Source: Hippophae tibetana
Taxonomy: Eukaryota > Streptophyta > Magnoliopsida > Rosales > Elaeagnaceae
NCBI GenBank assembly: GCA_037013495.1
Contig: JAZDXN010000026.1
Location: 1,178,001 to 1,242,000, forward strand
Direction of reading: 5' to 3'
Length of the DNA: 64,000 nt
Position 1 is the stretch's first letter. Each line of letters opens with the position of its first letter. Below are positions 12,851 to 23,221 of the stretch, one piece after another. The notes beneath the pieces are model-generated. The model saw nothing but the letters and a program-made list of their open reading frames with translations, was not told the DNA's origin and did no database searches. The position numbers were made by a program, and so were the translations under genes.

Positions 12851-14060
12851 GAGGAAGTCGTTCATATTTACAAAAACAAAAAAACATTTGGTAAATATGA
12901 GTTACAACTTTCAACGGAGAAAACTTTTGACTCGGGTATCGAAATCACTATTATAATATATCAAATCGAAGCTCGTATGAAATTACAGAATATGCTTTGG
13001 TCCCGTTAGGGAAAATCGTTTTTGTACCGAAATTACATCGTTTAAATCACTTACCGAGTTTTTATAGTTTTTGACGCACCATTTTCAATTTACTTACCTC
13101 TGGTTTAACTCAATAGAGCTATACAGGAGATATTGGTGATAACTTAGGTTTGATTATTTATATTTTCAATCAATCCCTATTCTTCAAAAAAAAAGTGACG
13201 AGAAAAAGAAAGAGGATGTCGTTCACATTTCAAAAACAAAAAAACCTTTGGTAAATATGAGTTACAACTTTCAACGGAGATAACTTTTGGCTCAGTTATC
13301 GAAACCACTATTATAATATATCAAATCGAAGCTCGTATAAAATTACAGAATATGTTTTGGTCCCGTTAGGGAAAATCGTTTTTGTACCCAAATTACATCG
13401 TTTACATCACTTACCGAGTGTTTAATGTTTTTGACGCACCATTTTCAATTTACTTACCTCTGGTTTAATTCAATAGAGCTATACAGGAGATATTATTGAT
13501 AACCTACGTTTGATAATTTATATTTTCAATCCATCCCTATTCTTCAAAAAAAATAAGAGAAGAGAAAAAGAAAGAGGATGCCGTTCATATTTTAAAAACC
13601 AAAAAAGATATTTGGTAAATATGAGTTACAACTATCAATGGAGATAACTTTTGACTCGGTTATCAAAACCACTATTATAATATATCAAATAGAAGCACGT
13701 ATAAAATTACACAATATGTTTTGGTCCCGCCAAGGAAAATCATATTTGTACCCATATTACATTGTTTATATCACTTACCGAGCGTTTAAAGTTTTTGACG
13801 CACCATTTTCAATTTACTTACTTCTGGTTAAATTCAATTAACCTATACAGGAGATATTGGGGACAACCTAGGTTTGATTATTTATATTTTCAATCAATCC
13901 CTATTCTTCAAAAACAATAAGAGAAGAGAAAAAGAAAGAGGATGTCGTTCATATTTTCAAAAACAAAAAAAATATTTCGTAAATATGAGTTACAACTATC
14001 AATGGAGATAACTTTTGACTCGGTTATCGAAACCACTAGTATAATATATCAAATAGAAGC
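12851..14060 (+). repeat. Array A distal monomers up to the retrotransposon insertion
   Basis: About three and a third monomers. The last one is interrupted after CAAATAGAAGC by the retrotransposon. Its missing part continues at 27196 with GAAGCACGTATAAAATC. Taking out the element and one GAAGC gives a normal monomer of the class seen at 11030, so the empty site can be read directly. Confidence 0.9.
14056..14060. repeat. Left target-site duplication GAAGC
   Basis: GAAGC directly precedes the terminal TGATGA of the element and is repeated at 27196-27200. Five bp is the usual duplication length for Ty3/gypsy integrases. Confidence 0.95.
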
Positions 14061-14549
14061 TGATGAACGAAAACCGGCATCGCCGATCTTCGCAAATACT
14101 TTGGTTTTAATATTTATAAAACTCTCGCAAGTGCACGAATCATTTCGAAGAAAATGATAAGTATACTCCCAAGGTCGATCTAAGGAAGGAATGTATGTGG
14201 TTTTTAATTTATTATTCAAACTTTTAAAAAACGAAATTAAATCCTAAACATCCTGTCACGATAGTTTGGTTTTTGTGTTCCTAATCTAATAACATAAAAT
14301 AAACATATATACAGATTAATTAAATATAATCTAATAACATAAAAATAAATATAGATACAAATTCAATAAATAATTATCTAAAAAATAAACATATATACAG
14401 ATTCAATAAATATTCATGCAAATTTTATCATTTATATTAGCGGAGTATTTATGGATATAATAACTAAATTAATTATGCTTGCTCATATTATATAGGTTAT
14501 TAAAGATATAAATTGATATTTTATTGATTCTCTCTTTTTTATATAAATA

Positions 14550-14695
14550 CCACCTTTGGTGGGGTTAGATATTCTTTGTTAACTAAACAAATCAATTAAC
14601 ACCTATGGGTGGGGTTGATAACTAATATGCTTAATTAAATTAATTCCTTTTTCTAAGAGATTGAAAATGAATCATTTAAATGCCACCTTTGGTGG
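14550..14695 (-). other. Three CCACC hairpins in the 3' LTR
   Basis: CCACC-TTT-GGTGG lies at 14550-14562 and 14683-14695, with the variant CACC-TATG-GGTG at 14600-14611. All are followed by GGGTT. The spacing is conserved in all three LTRs of the window. Predicted to be in the R/U5 part of the RNA. Confidence 0.75.
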
Positions 14696-15295
14696 GGTTA
14701 GACAGTTTAAACTTTATTCAAGGTGTCCAAATTAAACATAAGAATTTAATTATCCGAGTACTAACTTTCAAGTTTTAAAACCACTATTGAAAACATGTTG
14801 TCAATACATTTTCACATAATAATTCTTATAAAAACTTTTGAAATAGAGTTTCACTCTAACTACCGGGCGATTGTACCAACAAATAAAAGAGCACTACTCT
14901 AAATTAGACCGGATAACTAAACCTTAAAATCTAATTTTCAGTTTTAAGTTTGTAATGAAAAATAATATATTTCTCTCTAACATTCTTAATATAAAATCTT
15001 GAATAAAAACAAAATCAATTCATTTTAAAAATTTTCACCTATTTAATATTTCGCAAGCATAACAACGTTATTATTATATCATGTTTATAAACAGCTAGCA
15101 GAGTTAAATTTAATCATAGACAAATTAAATATAACATGTAAGAATAAAGCATAACTGTAAAGAAAATAAAATCCTTACAGAACTTCGACGCTATTCCCGT
15201 TGCTAGAAAACCTACGAGCGGAATTTGCACTTCCATATATTGAATCAAAAACTAAATTATTACAAAAACATTACAAGTTCCTCTCAAAAAGAGAA

Positions 15296-15425
15296 GAACA
15301 CTAAAACTAAGAGAATTGAACTAAAAACTAAGAAGGAAACTAAGAAAAACTTAGAAACTAAGAAAGAAACTAAGAAAGAAACTAAGGAAAACTCAAAAAA
15401 ACTAAGAAATGAGAGAAAGAAAGAA
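15296..15425 (-). repeat. AACTAAGAAAG short repeat at the predicted 5' end of the RNA
   Basis: A degenerate 10-13 bp repeat (purine-rich on plus, TTAGTTTC-rich on the RNA strand) lies just downstream of the expected start site. The right LTR has one 12-bp unit fewer. Its lysine-rich translation is not a gene. Confidence 0.7.
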
Positions 15426-15473
15426 GAGAGAAGTGTGGTTTGAAGGTGTATTTTGAAGTGAAGGGAAGGGGGG

Positions 15474-15481
15474 TATTTATA
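15474..15481 (-). promoter_or_regulatory. TATA box, 3' LTR
   Basis: TATAAATA on the minus strand, preceded by CTCACC and followed by CCCCCC. The expected start is about 30 nt downstream, near 15445. In this LTR the promoter would read out of the element into array A. Confidence 0.7.
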
Positions 15482-15548
15482 GGTGAGGATGGAGAGAAAA
15501 AGTAGAGAAAAAAATGTTAAAAAAATGTAAAAACGCGGATTATTGATT

Positions 15549-15573
15549 GCTGACGTCATTTGATGACGTCAGC
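15549..15573 (-). promoter_or_regulatory. Inverted pair of TGACGTCA palindromes in U3 (3' LTR)
   Basis: Two 11-bp arms (15549-15559 and 15563-15573) are perfect inverted repeats separated by TTG, and each holds TGACGTCA. Two TGACG cores 13 bp apart resemble the as-1 arrangement recognised by TGA bZIP factors. The site lies about 70-100 bp upstream of the TATA box. The function is inferred. Confidence 0.6.
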
Positions 15574-15590
15574 ATGACATGGGGCGGCTG

Positions 15591-15775
15591 CACAGTACCG
15601 GGTATGAACAGTGCCGAGTCTGATGAACAGTACCGGGGTATGAACAGTGCCGAGTCTGATGAACAGTACCCGCGGATGAACAGTACCCGCGGATGAACAG
15701 TGCCGAGTCTGATGAACAGTACCGGGGTATGAACAGTGCCGAGTCTGATGAACAGTAACCGCGGATGAACAGTGC
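15591..15775 (-). repeat. GAACAGT minisatellite in U3, ~10 units (3' LTR)
   Basis: ATGAACAGT followed by GCCGAGTCTG, ACCGGGGT or ACCCGCGG recurs about every 14-20 bp. Ten GAACAGT cores are counted here and eight in the other LTR of the same element. The partial LTR at 1-1678 has one. It sits upstream of the TGACGTCA pair. Confidence 0.85.
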
Positions 15776-16113
15776 CGCGCGCTGCTGCTTGGGGCAGTGC
15801 TGGGCGGTGGGGCGCGGCGGCGCGTTTTTCTCCTTTTTGACATTTTTGACCCATTTTGTCCAATTTTTCCATATTTGTCGACCTTTCCGCATTTATTTAT
15901 TAATATATTTGTGATGTATTGCTTCCAGTATTCCTCTTTGAGTTTTTAAGTTGCGTTTTTAAGCCAAAATACCTGAAAAACAATAAAAATACCCGTGATT
16001 CCGAAAAAGACAAATTTATATAAATATATGATAAAACATATAAATATATATATTTTTAATCAATTAATGTGCATAAAATCATGGTTATTTTAGTGCTTTT
16101 TGAGCACTCATCA

Positions 16114-16126
16114 CAACCCCCAACCA
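16114..16126 (-). other. Candidate polypurine tract next to the 3' LTR
   Basis: On the minus strand GGTTGGGGGTTG ends exactly where the 3' LTR begins, which is the expected place for the plus-strand primer. It is a short, imperfect purine tract. A similar GGTTGGGGGTGG lies at 17673-17684. Confidence 0.65.
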
Positions 16127-16130
16127 GCTT

Positions 16131-16150
16131 CTTGCTAGTCCCTTAGCAAG
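16131..16150 (-). other. Stem-loop beside the polypurine tract
   Basis: CTTGCTA (16131-16137) and TAGCAAG (16144-16150) form a perfect 7-bp stem with a GTCCCT loop. It pairs with the candidate PPT in the same order as the module at 17673-17710. Confidence 0.6.
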
Positions 16151-16203
16151 AGAAGCGATAAAAACTAAAAATTAAACTATCCTAAATCACTTTCGTGGAT
16201 TGA

Positions 16204-16276
16204 AACGGTTGCATTTAGCCTATGCAACAAGCCGTTAAACCCCTAGGTTGCCCTAGTGGACGAGTTTGAGTCTCGT
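16204..16276 (-). other. Cluster of three consecutive stem-loops
   Basis: AACGG/CCGTT (16204-16208, 16232-16236) encloses TTGCAT/ATGCAA (16209-16214, 16222-16227). CTAGG/CCTAG (16243-16247, 16252-16256) and ACGAG/CTCGT (16260-16264, 16272-16276) follow. The cluster is GC-richer than its surroundings. It would form in the genomic RNA about 100-160 nt before the 3' LTR. Role unknown. Confidence 0.6.
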
Positions 16277-17672
16277 GAGGGTTTTCAGTAATGATACCCA
16301 CAAACATTGAACTAACTGTAAAAATCAAAAGAAACTATAAAAACAATCAAATCAAAAACTACAATTACAACACAATCAATAATTAATTTAAGAATAAAAG
16401 AAAACAACATATCACAAAAATATCTCATACTTTTTAATCTCCTTTAAGATCATAATTAAAATCTCAAGCATAAGTTATTTTAATCTCTTTAAACAATCAT
16501 GATTTTATTATAATAATTAGTCGAAAATCATTTTCATATTTCATTTCAAAAATGTATCAATTTCATTTTACCCAATTTCAGTGTCATGAATCAGAATTCG
16601 CTTCGACTCTATTCCTCACAAGTCAATACTCTCAAAGCACTGAATCCTATGGGTTCAAACACTCATACTAATTTATATGCGAAAGAGTTGATGTATAGAA
16701 ATGAACTAATAGGTTCGCATATGTATAAAGAATAAAGGCTCAAAGTGTTATTTTAACATTGATCTCATGAAAGGAATCGAATGTATAAATTATAAAGATA
16801 TCATATATAAAAATTATTTTAATGCATAAATCAAACTCATTAAGAAAGAATTTCAAGATATATGCTTTTTACAAATGAAGAAATTGCAATGACTTTTTAG
16901 GGAATTACTTCCTATATATTTCTTTTGTAATTAGCCTTTACTCACAACTTTGTAGGCAATGTGGGTCATAGTATGTAGATGATACTATAATTTTTTTATC
17001 TCTCTATTTTTTTCTGAAGATATTTTTTTTTTCAATATATGTATTTTTTTAGAGAGTCAACCCATGTACAGATTGTACATTTTTTTGGATTTTGGTGAGT
17101 GGTTAATTTTGTGGCTTTTCTGTTTGATCTTGGTTTAGGTAACCCCAGATATGTCTTTTTGTTTTTGTAGCAGTCATGCATAAATGAGATATAAGCATAT
17201 ACTATCAATTTCTACTCAAATCATTTAATCTAAACAAAAATAATAAAAAAATATATGATACTCTATTAAGATGAGAAAAAATTCATACATTCAATGCTAA
17301 TACCTATAGAGATCATCTAAAAATTTGAATAAATAAGAAATGTGTTTGGAGTAGAAAAAATATATTTCACTCTGAATAAAAGAATTTAGGCTCAAATTAT
17401 ATCTCACAAGGGTAGTCTCCACTAAAAAAAAATTCATAAACACCGATTTTGGGTTTAATATAATTTCCAAATTTTATCAAGAAATACTAGTTATGACAAA
17501 AACTAACTAATTATCAAAAATAATTACAAAATATTTCATGATATGTTTTCAAAAATTAATCTAACAGTACAAAAGACTTAATTATTTACTTAAATTTGAT
17601 TTAAAGAAATGATAAATTTTTGTGAGAAAATATTTAAATTTTTTTTTTTTAATTAAGCATGGTAACTTTTCA

Positions 17673-17710
17673 CCACCCCCAACCTAGAACTTACATTGTC
17701 CTCAATGTAA
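17673..17710 (-). other. Internal purine tract plus hairpin (second PPT-like module)
   Basis: On the minus strand a perfect 8-bp hairpin (TTACATTG/CAATGTAA, loop AGGA) is followed by GGTTGGGGGTGG. An ACATTGAGGACAATGT-like hairpin followed by a G-rich tract is, from my memory of plant Ty3/gypsy elements, a recurrent 3' motif. It could act as an internal plus-strand priming site; that is inference. Confidence 0.55.
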
Positions 17711-17944
17711 CAACTGTAAATTAAAGATAAAGAGAAAAGAGAAGAAAGATTACCTATTTCCTGAGAATGTGTAAGTAGTAATGGAGAAATGCAGGTGCAT
17801 CCATCATATTCATTATTAAAGTGTATACAGACAGATCGCTGTAAACTTCTAACATCTCAACAAATATTTTTAGTTTTAACAATTTAAAAATTATTAAACT
17901 AAAATGAACAATCAAATTAAGTAAATAAAATAAATAACAGAAAA

Positions 17945-17998
17945 TTACCTAAAATGATGGGTTGCCTCCCATCCAGCGCTTAGTTTAACGTCTTAGCA
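17945..17998 (-). other. Post-pol TGGGAGGCAACCC motif with hairpins
   Basis: Just after the gag-pol stop, the minus strand has ACGTCTT-GCT-AAGACGT (7-bp stem) and then GATGGG-AGGCAA-CCCATC (6-bp stem). GGGAGGCAACCC after the last frame is familiar from many plant LTR elements. A related copy follows the upstream gag (23425-23485). Confidence 0.6.
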
Positions 17999-18016
17999 AG
18001 ACGTATCTTTTTGGTG

Positions 18017-21000
18017 CTAAGGTTTACTCAGCCAAATGCAATCCATTTCAGCAATGTTGTTTGGTTCTTCTACATAAGGCTTGACACGATGGCCATTAAC
18101 TTTGAACGTTTTTTGTGTCTTGGAGTCCAATAGTTCTACCACTCCATGTTCAGATACCTGAACTATTTTGAATGGTCCATCCCATCTTGATCTCAGCTTT
18201 CCTGGAAACAATCTCAAACGAGAGTTAAATAAAAGAACTTTCATTCCAGGGTGAAAAGTTTTAGGAACTAGCCTCTTGTCATGATAGCGCTTAGTACGCT
18301 CCTTGTATAATTTGGCATTCTCATAGGCTTCATTCCTAATTTCTTCCAACTCATGAAGCTGGAGTACTCGTTTTTCACCTGCTTTATCTAAATCCATGTT
18401 TAGCTCTTTAATTGCCCAATAAGCCTTGTGTTCAAGTTCAACTGGAAGGTGGCACGCTTTCCCAAAGATTAACCGGTAAGGGCTCATCTCAATAGGTGTT
18501 TTGTAAGCGGTGCGGTATGCCCATAAGGCATCATTTAACTTAAATGCCCAATCCTTCCTTGAGGGACGCACAGTGCGTTCCAGTATTCCCTTAATTTGCC
18601 TATTACTTACTTCCACTAAACCGGAAGTTTGAGGATGATATGGAGTAGCTACCTTATGTGTGATGTTGTACTTGTTTAGTACTCCATCAAAGAGTTTGTT
18701 ACAAAAATGGCTACCTCCATCACTTATTATAGCTCTAGGCGTTCCGAACCTACTGAATATGAAATCTTTCAAGAATTTCACAACAACATTAGCATCATTG
18801 GTTTTGGTGGGTATAGCTTCTACCCACTTGGACACATAATCCACAGCAACCAAAATGTATTGAAAACTATTAGATGGGGGAAAAGGACCCATAAAGTCAA
18901 TCCCCCATACGTCAAAGAGTTCAACAACTAAATTAGATGTCAAAGGCATTTCATCTGTTTTGCTTATGTTTCCTGTTCTTTGACATCTATCACATTGTGC
19001 ACAAAACATATGAGCATCTTTAAAAAGAGTGGGCCAAAAGAATCCAGACTGTAATATCTTACGGGCTGTCTTTTCTCCTCCAAAATGACCCCCACAATGA
19101 AGTTCATGACAAAAAGTCAGAATGCTCTTATGTTCTTCTTCAGGTACACATCTCCGGATGACTTGATCTTGACCAATCTTGTATAAATAAGGGTCATCCC
19201 AGAAATAGTCCTTAATAGTTTTAAAAAACCTTTTCTTCTCCTGATATGAAGTGTTAGGTCGCAAAACACCAGTGGCAAGATAATTTACAATATCAGCGTA
19301 CCATGGGTTCGGACCTATGAAAAATAACTGTTCATCAGGAAAGGTTTCAACTATATCATCATTACTCTCATCTTTAAGAGAATTAAAGTGAGAAATCAAC
19401 CTAGACAAATGGTCAGCTACTAAGTTTTCACTGCCTTTCTTATCCTTGATTTCTAGGTCAAATTCTTGTAAGAGTAAGACCCACCTGATTAATCTTGGCT
19501 TGGCATTTGGTTTACTTAATAGGTATCTTAAAGCAGCATGATCAGAATGCACAATCACTTTAGATCCTACTAAATAAGACCGAAATTTGTCTAAAGAGAA
19601 TACTATAGCCAAGAATTCCTTTTCAGTGGTGGTGTAATTCATCTGGGCATCATTGAGTGTTTTGCTAGCATAGTAGATGACATGTAAACGCTTATCCACT
19701 CTTTGTCCCAGGACTGCTCCTATTGCATAATCAGAAGCGTCACACATTATTTCAAAGGGTAAAGACCAGTTTGGTGCCATTATAACAGGGGTAGATGTGA
19801 GTTTATCTTTCAAGGTATTAAAGGAAGTAAGGCAGTCATTGTTGAAATCAAAATCAGCATCTTTGGATAGCAAGTTACATAATGGACGACTTATTTTAGA
19901 GAAATCTTTAATAAATCGTCTGTAGAATCCTGCATGTCCCAAGAAGCTTCTTATCCCCTTCACAGATGTAGGGGGAGGTAGTTTGGATATCAATTCAACT
20001 TTTGCCTTATCAACTTCAATACCCTTGTTTGAAATTATATGTCCTAAAACTATCCCTTGTTGAACCATAAAATGACTTTTCTCCCAACTAAGGGTTAGAT
20101 TGCATTCAATGCATCTTTCTAAAACCAAAGTCAATTTATGTAAGCAATCATCAAATGAGTTCCCAAAGACAGAGAAATCGTCCATGAAAATCTCAATGAA
20201 TTTTTCCACCATGTCCGAGAAAATGGATATCATGCATCTCTGGAACGTGGCAGGGGCATTGCATAACCCAAATGGCATTCTGCGAAAAGCAAATGTCCCA
20301 AAAGGACATGTAAATGTGGTCTTTTCCTGATCTTCTGGTGCTATGGGTACTTGATAATATCCAGACAGTCCATCCAAAAAACAGTAAAATTCGTGCCCAG
20401 CTAATCTTTCCAACATTTGATCAATGAATGGAAGAGGAAAGTGATCCTTTTTCGTATATAAATTTAGTTTCCTAAAATCTATACACATTCTCCATCCAGT
20501 GATTATTCTAGTGGGCACTAATTCACTTTTGTCATTCTTAACAACTGTTATCCCAGATTTCTTTGGTACCACATGCACTGGACTAACCCACTTACTATCC
20601 GCAATAGGATAGATAATCCCTTCTTCTAATAATTTAAGAATTTCCTTCTTAACTACCTCTTGCATGTTTGGGTTTAGTATTCTTTGGGCCTCTCGTACAG
20701 GTTTAGCACCGTCCTCCAAGTTGATCTTGTGCATACACATTGTTGGACTAATGCCTCTTATATCCCCTATACTCCAACCTATAGATTTCTTAAACTGTTT
20801 AAGCACTTTGATGAGTTCCTTTTCTTGTGGTTTGGTCAAGGTTGAAGAAATTATCACTGGATAAGTTTCCCCTTCTCCCAAAAACACATATTTTAAGTGC
20901 TCAGGTAAGTCTTTGAGTTCAAGTTCAGGTGGATTGGCCTCTTTAATAGATGAAGAACTGGGTAGATTTAAAAGTGTACTAGATTTTGTCATCACTTCAT

Positions 21001-23188
21001 TATTGTCTAGTTGTTCAAGGTACCCCTTTATTTCCTCATCTAAATCTTCTTCAACCTTTTCAAGTGTAAGAACGGTTTCAAGCTTGTCTTCTATTCTGGT
21101 TCGGAAAAAGGTGTTTTGGACAAGATTATCCAAAGGATCAACATCGAATATTTCATCGATGGCAGAAATAGAAGGGAAAGGTGAAGAATCAAAAACTTTA
21201 AAATGAACAGTCTCTCCTAAGACTGTCATTGTCAAATTTCCATCTTGGACATCAATAATAGTTTTAGTAGTTGCCATAAATGGTCTACCAAGCAATATTG
21301 TGTGCTCTCTGTCCAATGCTGGATTTTCTTGCATATCCAGAACCACAAAGTCAACAGGTATTATCAGTTTGTCTACCTGTACCAAAACATCCTCAACTAT
21401 TCCCTCTGGATATTTAAGAGATCTATCTGCAAGTTGAAGGGACATAGTTGTGGGTTTTAAATCCCCTAGATTGAGTTGTAAGAATATAGAGTAGGGCATC
21501 AAATTTATACTAGCACCTAAATCAAGCATTGCTTTAGCAACCTTCCTATCCCCCATAGTTATGTTTATAATAAAACTTCCAGGGTCTTTCAACTTAGGGG
21601 GTAGTTTGTGCTGAAGTACAGCGCTAGAAATTTCTGATACTACTACTCGTTCATTCAGTTCATACCTCCTTTTCTTAGTGTTCAACTCTTTGAAAAATTT
21701 GGCATATGAGGGCACATTCATGATCACTTCTAATAATGGTAAATTGATATTTACTTTAGAGAGCATATTAAAAAGATCATTGAATTGCTTATCTTGTTTG
21801 GATTCTTTCAACCGGTGGGGAAAAGGTACTTGTATCTGGTGTGGTTCTGTTGTCTTTTGAATTTTGGGGGTGTCAGATGACCCCCCAATGAGTTTTTCAG
21901 AAGGCTTGTTAAGTTTAACACTTGTTTCTCCTTTTTGTGAGATTAGAATATCGCCTTCTTTGTTACCTGAAGTACAAGGTAGATTGTTAGAGATTTCAGG
22001 TAAACTTGTATTGACTACCTTACCACTTCGAAGGGTTCTAACATCCTTTGCTTGTTCTGGTTGACTGGGCAACTTTCCTGGTTCTTTCTTTTGCATTTGT
22101 TCAGCCAGTTGCCCAACTTTGGATTCAATTCTTTTAACCGAAGCCTCCATGGTGTTCAACCTTTGATTAGTCATCAATTGGTTGTCACGACTAACTTGAA
22201 TAAAAGCATTCAAGCTATCTTCTAAGGTTGGTTTAAAAGATTGGCTTGGTGGGTAAGGGTGGTTGTTATCCGACCTTAGTGTTGGATATTGGGTGTAGGC
22301 TGGGTGATTATAGGTGTTTGGATGATACCTTTGAAAAGATTGGACTTCCTCTATGGCATCGACACTAGAATCACAAGTATTTGAACAATTATGAGTACCA
22401 TGCCCAATTGAACAACACACTTCACATACCTCTTGATTTGAAATTTGGTGGGAAGTGAGGAATTTCACTTGTTTAGTCAATTCAGCAAGTTGCAAGGTTA
22501 TCTCATTATCAGAGCCGACTTCATTGACCTTTGCTTTCCTTCTACCACCTCTTTGTTGGGAATTAGAACCCAACAGCTCATAAAGATTATAGGTTTCCTC
22601 TGCGGTCTTTTCTCCTACAGCACCTCCAGCAGCATTATCAACCATGTATTGACTCTGTAGTGTCAATCCATCATAAAAGAATTGGTTTTGTAGCTGTAAG
22701 GGAAAGCTATGATTTTGACATTGAATGAAAAGGAGTTTGAATCGTTCCCAAGCTTCATGAAAGGGCTCTTCATTCATTTGAGAAAATGTTACTATCTTTG
22801 TTCTTAGATCAACAGTCTTTTGATGGGAATAGAACCTACCCATAAAAATTTCATAGACTGCCTCCCAAGTTTTAAGAGAACCTGACTGTAGAGTAATGAA
22901 CCATGACCAAGCTTTATCTTTGAGAGTGTAAGGAAAACACCTCATCCTAAGTTGATCTTCATTAATTGCATGTAGTGGAAAGGTTTGGACAATAGCATAG
23001 AATTCTCGAATGAAATGCAAAGGGTCTTCATTAGGGATACCGTAAAAGGAAGGCAACAAAGAATAATGAATCTTTTTCAATTCATAATTCCTTGCAGCCT
23101 CTTGTAATTGGATACCGGAAGTTACATTGCCAATGATTGGCATTGTATATTCTTTCATCTTTTTCCGCCTATCTTCAGCATCTCCCAT
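18017..23188 (-). CDS. gag-pol: Gag-Pol polyprotein (gag, protease, RT, RNase H, integrase)
   Basis: Single intact frame of 1,723 codons ending in TAG. I start it at the ATG at 23188 (context ACCATGG); the frame is open 11 codons further but has no ATG there. From that ATG: Athila-type gag domain about 1-225; CX2CX4HX4C zinc knuckle 255-268; aspartic protease with DLGAS at 556-560 and LLGRPF; reverse transcriptase with CIDFRKLN 902-909 and FMDDF 1002-1005; RNase H with D1150, E1189, D1216, D1259; integrase with an HHCC finger (about 1364-1402), D1431, D1490, E1526 (DD35E) and a terminal WDGPF region near 1669. It supplies capsid, processing, reverse transcription and integration. The protease has Leu where retroviruses have Ser or Thr (DLG), common in plant gypsy elements. 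No frameshift or stop was seen. A separate gag lies 355 nt upstream. Confidence 0.96.
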   Translation of the reverse strand: MGDAEDRRKKMKEYTMPIIGNVTSGIQLQEAARNYELKKIHYSLLPSFYGIPNEDPLHFIREFYAIVQTFPLHAINEDQLRMRCFPYTLKDKAWSWFITLQSGSLKTWEAVYEIFMGRFYSHQKTVDLRTKIVTFSQMNEEPFHEAWERFKLLFIQCQNHSFPLQLQNQFFYDGLTLQSQYMVDNAAGGAVGEKTAEETYNLYELLGSNSQQRGGRRKAKVNEVGSDNEITLQLAELTKQVKFLTSHQISNQEVCEVCCSIGHGTHNCSNTCDSSVDAIEEVQSFQRYHPNTYNHPAYTQYPTLRSDNNHPYPPSQSFKPTLEDSLNAFIQVSRDNQLMTNQRLNTMEASVKRIESKVGQLAEQMQKKEPGKLPSQPEQAKDVRTLRSGKVVNTSLPEISNNLPCTSGNKEGDILISQKGETSVKLNKPSEKLIGGSSDTPKIQKTTEPHQIQVPFPHRLKESKQDKQFNDLFNMLSKVNINLPLLEVIMNVPSYAKFFKELNTKKRRYELNERVVVSEISSAVLQHKLPPKLKDPGSFIINITMGDRKVAKAMLDLGASINLMPYSIFLQLNLGDLKPTTMSLQLADRSLKYPEGIVEDVLVQVDKLIIPVDFVVLDMQENPALDREHTILLGRPFMATTKTIIDVQDGNLTMTVLGETVHFKVFDSSPFPSISAIDEIFDVDPLDNLVQNTFFRTRIEDKLETVLTLEKVEEDLDEEIKGYLEQLDNNEVMTKSSTLLNLPSSSSIKEANPPELELKDLPEHLKYVFLGEGETYPVIISSTLTKPQEKELIKVLKQFKKSIGWSIGDIRGISPTMCMHKINLEDGAKPVREAQRILNPNMQEVVKKEILKLLEEGIIYPIADSKWVSPVHVVPKKSGITVVKNDKSELVPTRIITGWRMCIDFRKLNLYTKKDHFPLPFIDQMLERLAGHEFYCFLDGLSGYYQVPIAPEDQEKTTFTCPFGTFAFRRMPFGLCNAPATFQRCMISIFSDMVEKFIEIFMDDFSVFGNSFDDCLHKLTLVLERCIECNLTLSWEKSHFMVQQGIVLGHIISNKGIEVDKAKVELISKLPPPTSVKGIRSFLGHAGFYRRFIKDFSKISRPLCNLLSKDADFDFNNDCLTSFNTLKDKLTSTPVIMAPNWSLPFEIMCDASDYAIGAVLGQRVDKRLHVIYYASKTLNDAQMNYTTTEKEFLAIVFSLDKFRSYLVGSKVIVHSDHAALRYLLSKPNAKPRLIRWVLLLQEFDLEIKDKKGSENLVADHLSRLISHFNSLKDESNDDIVETFPDEQLFFIGPNPWYADIVNYLATGVLRPNTSYQEKKRFFKTIKDYFWDDPYLYKIGQDQVIRRCVPEEEHKSILTFCHELHCGGHFGGEKTARKILQSGFFWPTLFKDAHMFCAQCDRCQRTGNISKTDEMPLTSNLVVELFDVWGIDFMGPFPPSNSFQYILVAVDYVSKWVEAIPTKTNDANVVVKFLKDFIFSRFGTPRAIISDGGSHFCNKLFDGVLNKYNITHKVATPYHPQTSGLVEVSNRQIKGILERTVRPSRKDWAFKLNDALWAYRTAYKTPIEMSPYRLIFGKACHLPVELEHKAYWAIKELNMDLDKAGEKRVLQLHELEEIRNEAYENAKLYKERTKRYHDKRLVPKTFHPGMKVLLFNSRLRLFPGKLRSRWDGPFKIVQVSEHGVVELLDSKTQKTFKVNGHRVKPYVEEPNNIAEMDCIWLSKP

Positions 23189-23221
23189 GGTTGTTTGTAG
23201 TTGAAAATGATCCTCCTCCAA

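Larger units (their letters stand above)
1679..14060 (+). repeat. Satellite array A, ~364-bp monomer, head to tail
   Basis: About 34 monomers lie in one orientation with no inversion seen. A landmark (GATGTCGTTCAT after a purine tract) recurs every 362-367 bp. A typical monomer contains AACTTTTGACTCGG, a block around ATATATCAAAT, AAAATCGTTTTTGTACC, a GCACC block, CAATCAATCCCTATTC and a GA-rich purine tract. Three variant classes alternate, distinguished near the centre by TACTGCCAAGG, TCCCACCAAGG (or TCCCGCCAAGG) and TCCCGTTAGGG. Length is close to twice a nucleosome repeat. I do not recognise the satellite by name. Frames of 70-135 codons inside the monomers are by-products of the repeat. 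Confidence 0.96.
14061..16113 (-). mobile_element. 3' LTR (left in the window), 2,053 bp
   Basis: It begins TGATGAACG and ends GAGCACTCATCA; the terminal 6-bp inverted repeat is perfect. On the sense (minus) strand U3 runs from 16113 to about 15445. It contains a pyrimidine-rich direct repeat, a GC-rich block, a GAACAGT minisatellite with about 10 copies, paired TGACGTCA motifs and the TATA box. It is 24 bp longer than its partner, mainly through repeat-number differences in the minisatellite and in an AACTAAGAAAG repeat. Confidence 0.96.
16151..18016 (-). other. Non-coding 3' region of the element between pol and the 3' LTR
   Basis: No open frame of note lies on either strand, so there is no env-like gene. 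Recognisable parts are a cluster of stem-loops (16204-16276), a second purine-tract and hairpin module (17673-17710), and the TGGGAGGCAACCC motif after the pol stop. The rest (about 16300-17640) is AT-rich; I see nothing functional in it. Confidence 0.8.

Noticed and set aside
1679..14060. CENP-B-box-like site in the monomer
   Set aside because: The TTTCGATACCCGAGTC stretch on the minus strand has TTCG and a C-rich end, but the spacing does not fit the CENP-B box core.
15225..15443. Lysine-rich frame (KKETKKE) in the LTR, also at 26331-26537
   Set aside because: It is the translation of the AACTAAGAAAG short repeat, in the antisense direction to the element.
15591..15775. CRISPR-like array of short direct repeats
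   Set aside because: Repeats and spacers are too short and the spacers are themselves repeated. It lies in a plant retrotransposon U3 and is a minisatellite.
15540..15892. Overlapping minus-strand frames of 87-110 codons rich in Cys, Ser and Arg in the LTRs
   Set aside because: They translate the GAACAGT minisatellite and the GC-rich U3 block in three frames at once, and they lie upstream of the LTR promoter.
16114..18016. Possible env-like gene downstream of pol
   Set aside because: No minus-strand frame of useful length is present in these 1.9 kb, and no membrane or signal segment can be read.
18707..18931. Plus-strand frames inside gag-pol (for example 18707-18931, 20913-21206, 23856-24134)
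   Set aside because: They are antisense shadows of the intact minus-strand polyprotein and of the upstream gag.
23188..23221. Start of gag-pol at 23221
   Set aside because: The codon there is TTG. The first ATG, with good context (ACCATGG), is at 23188, so I use that.
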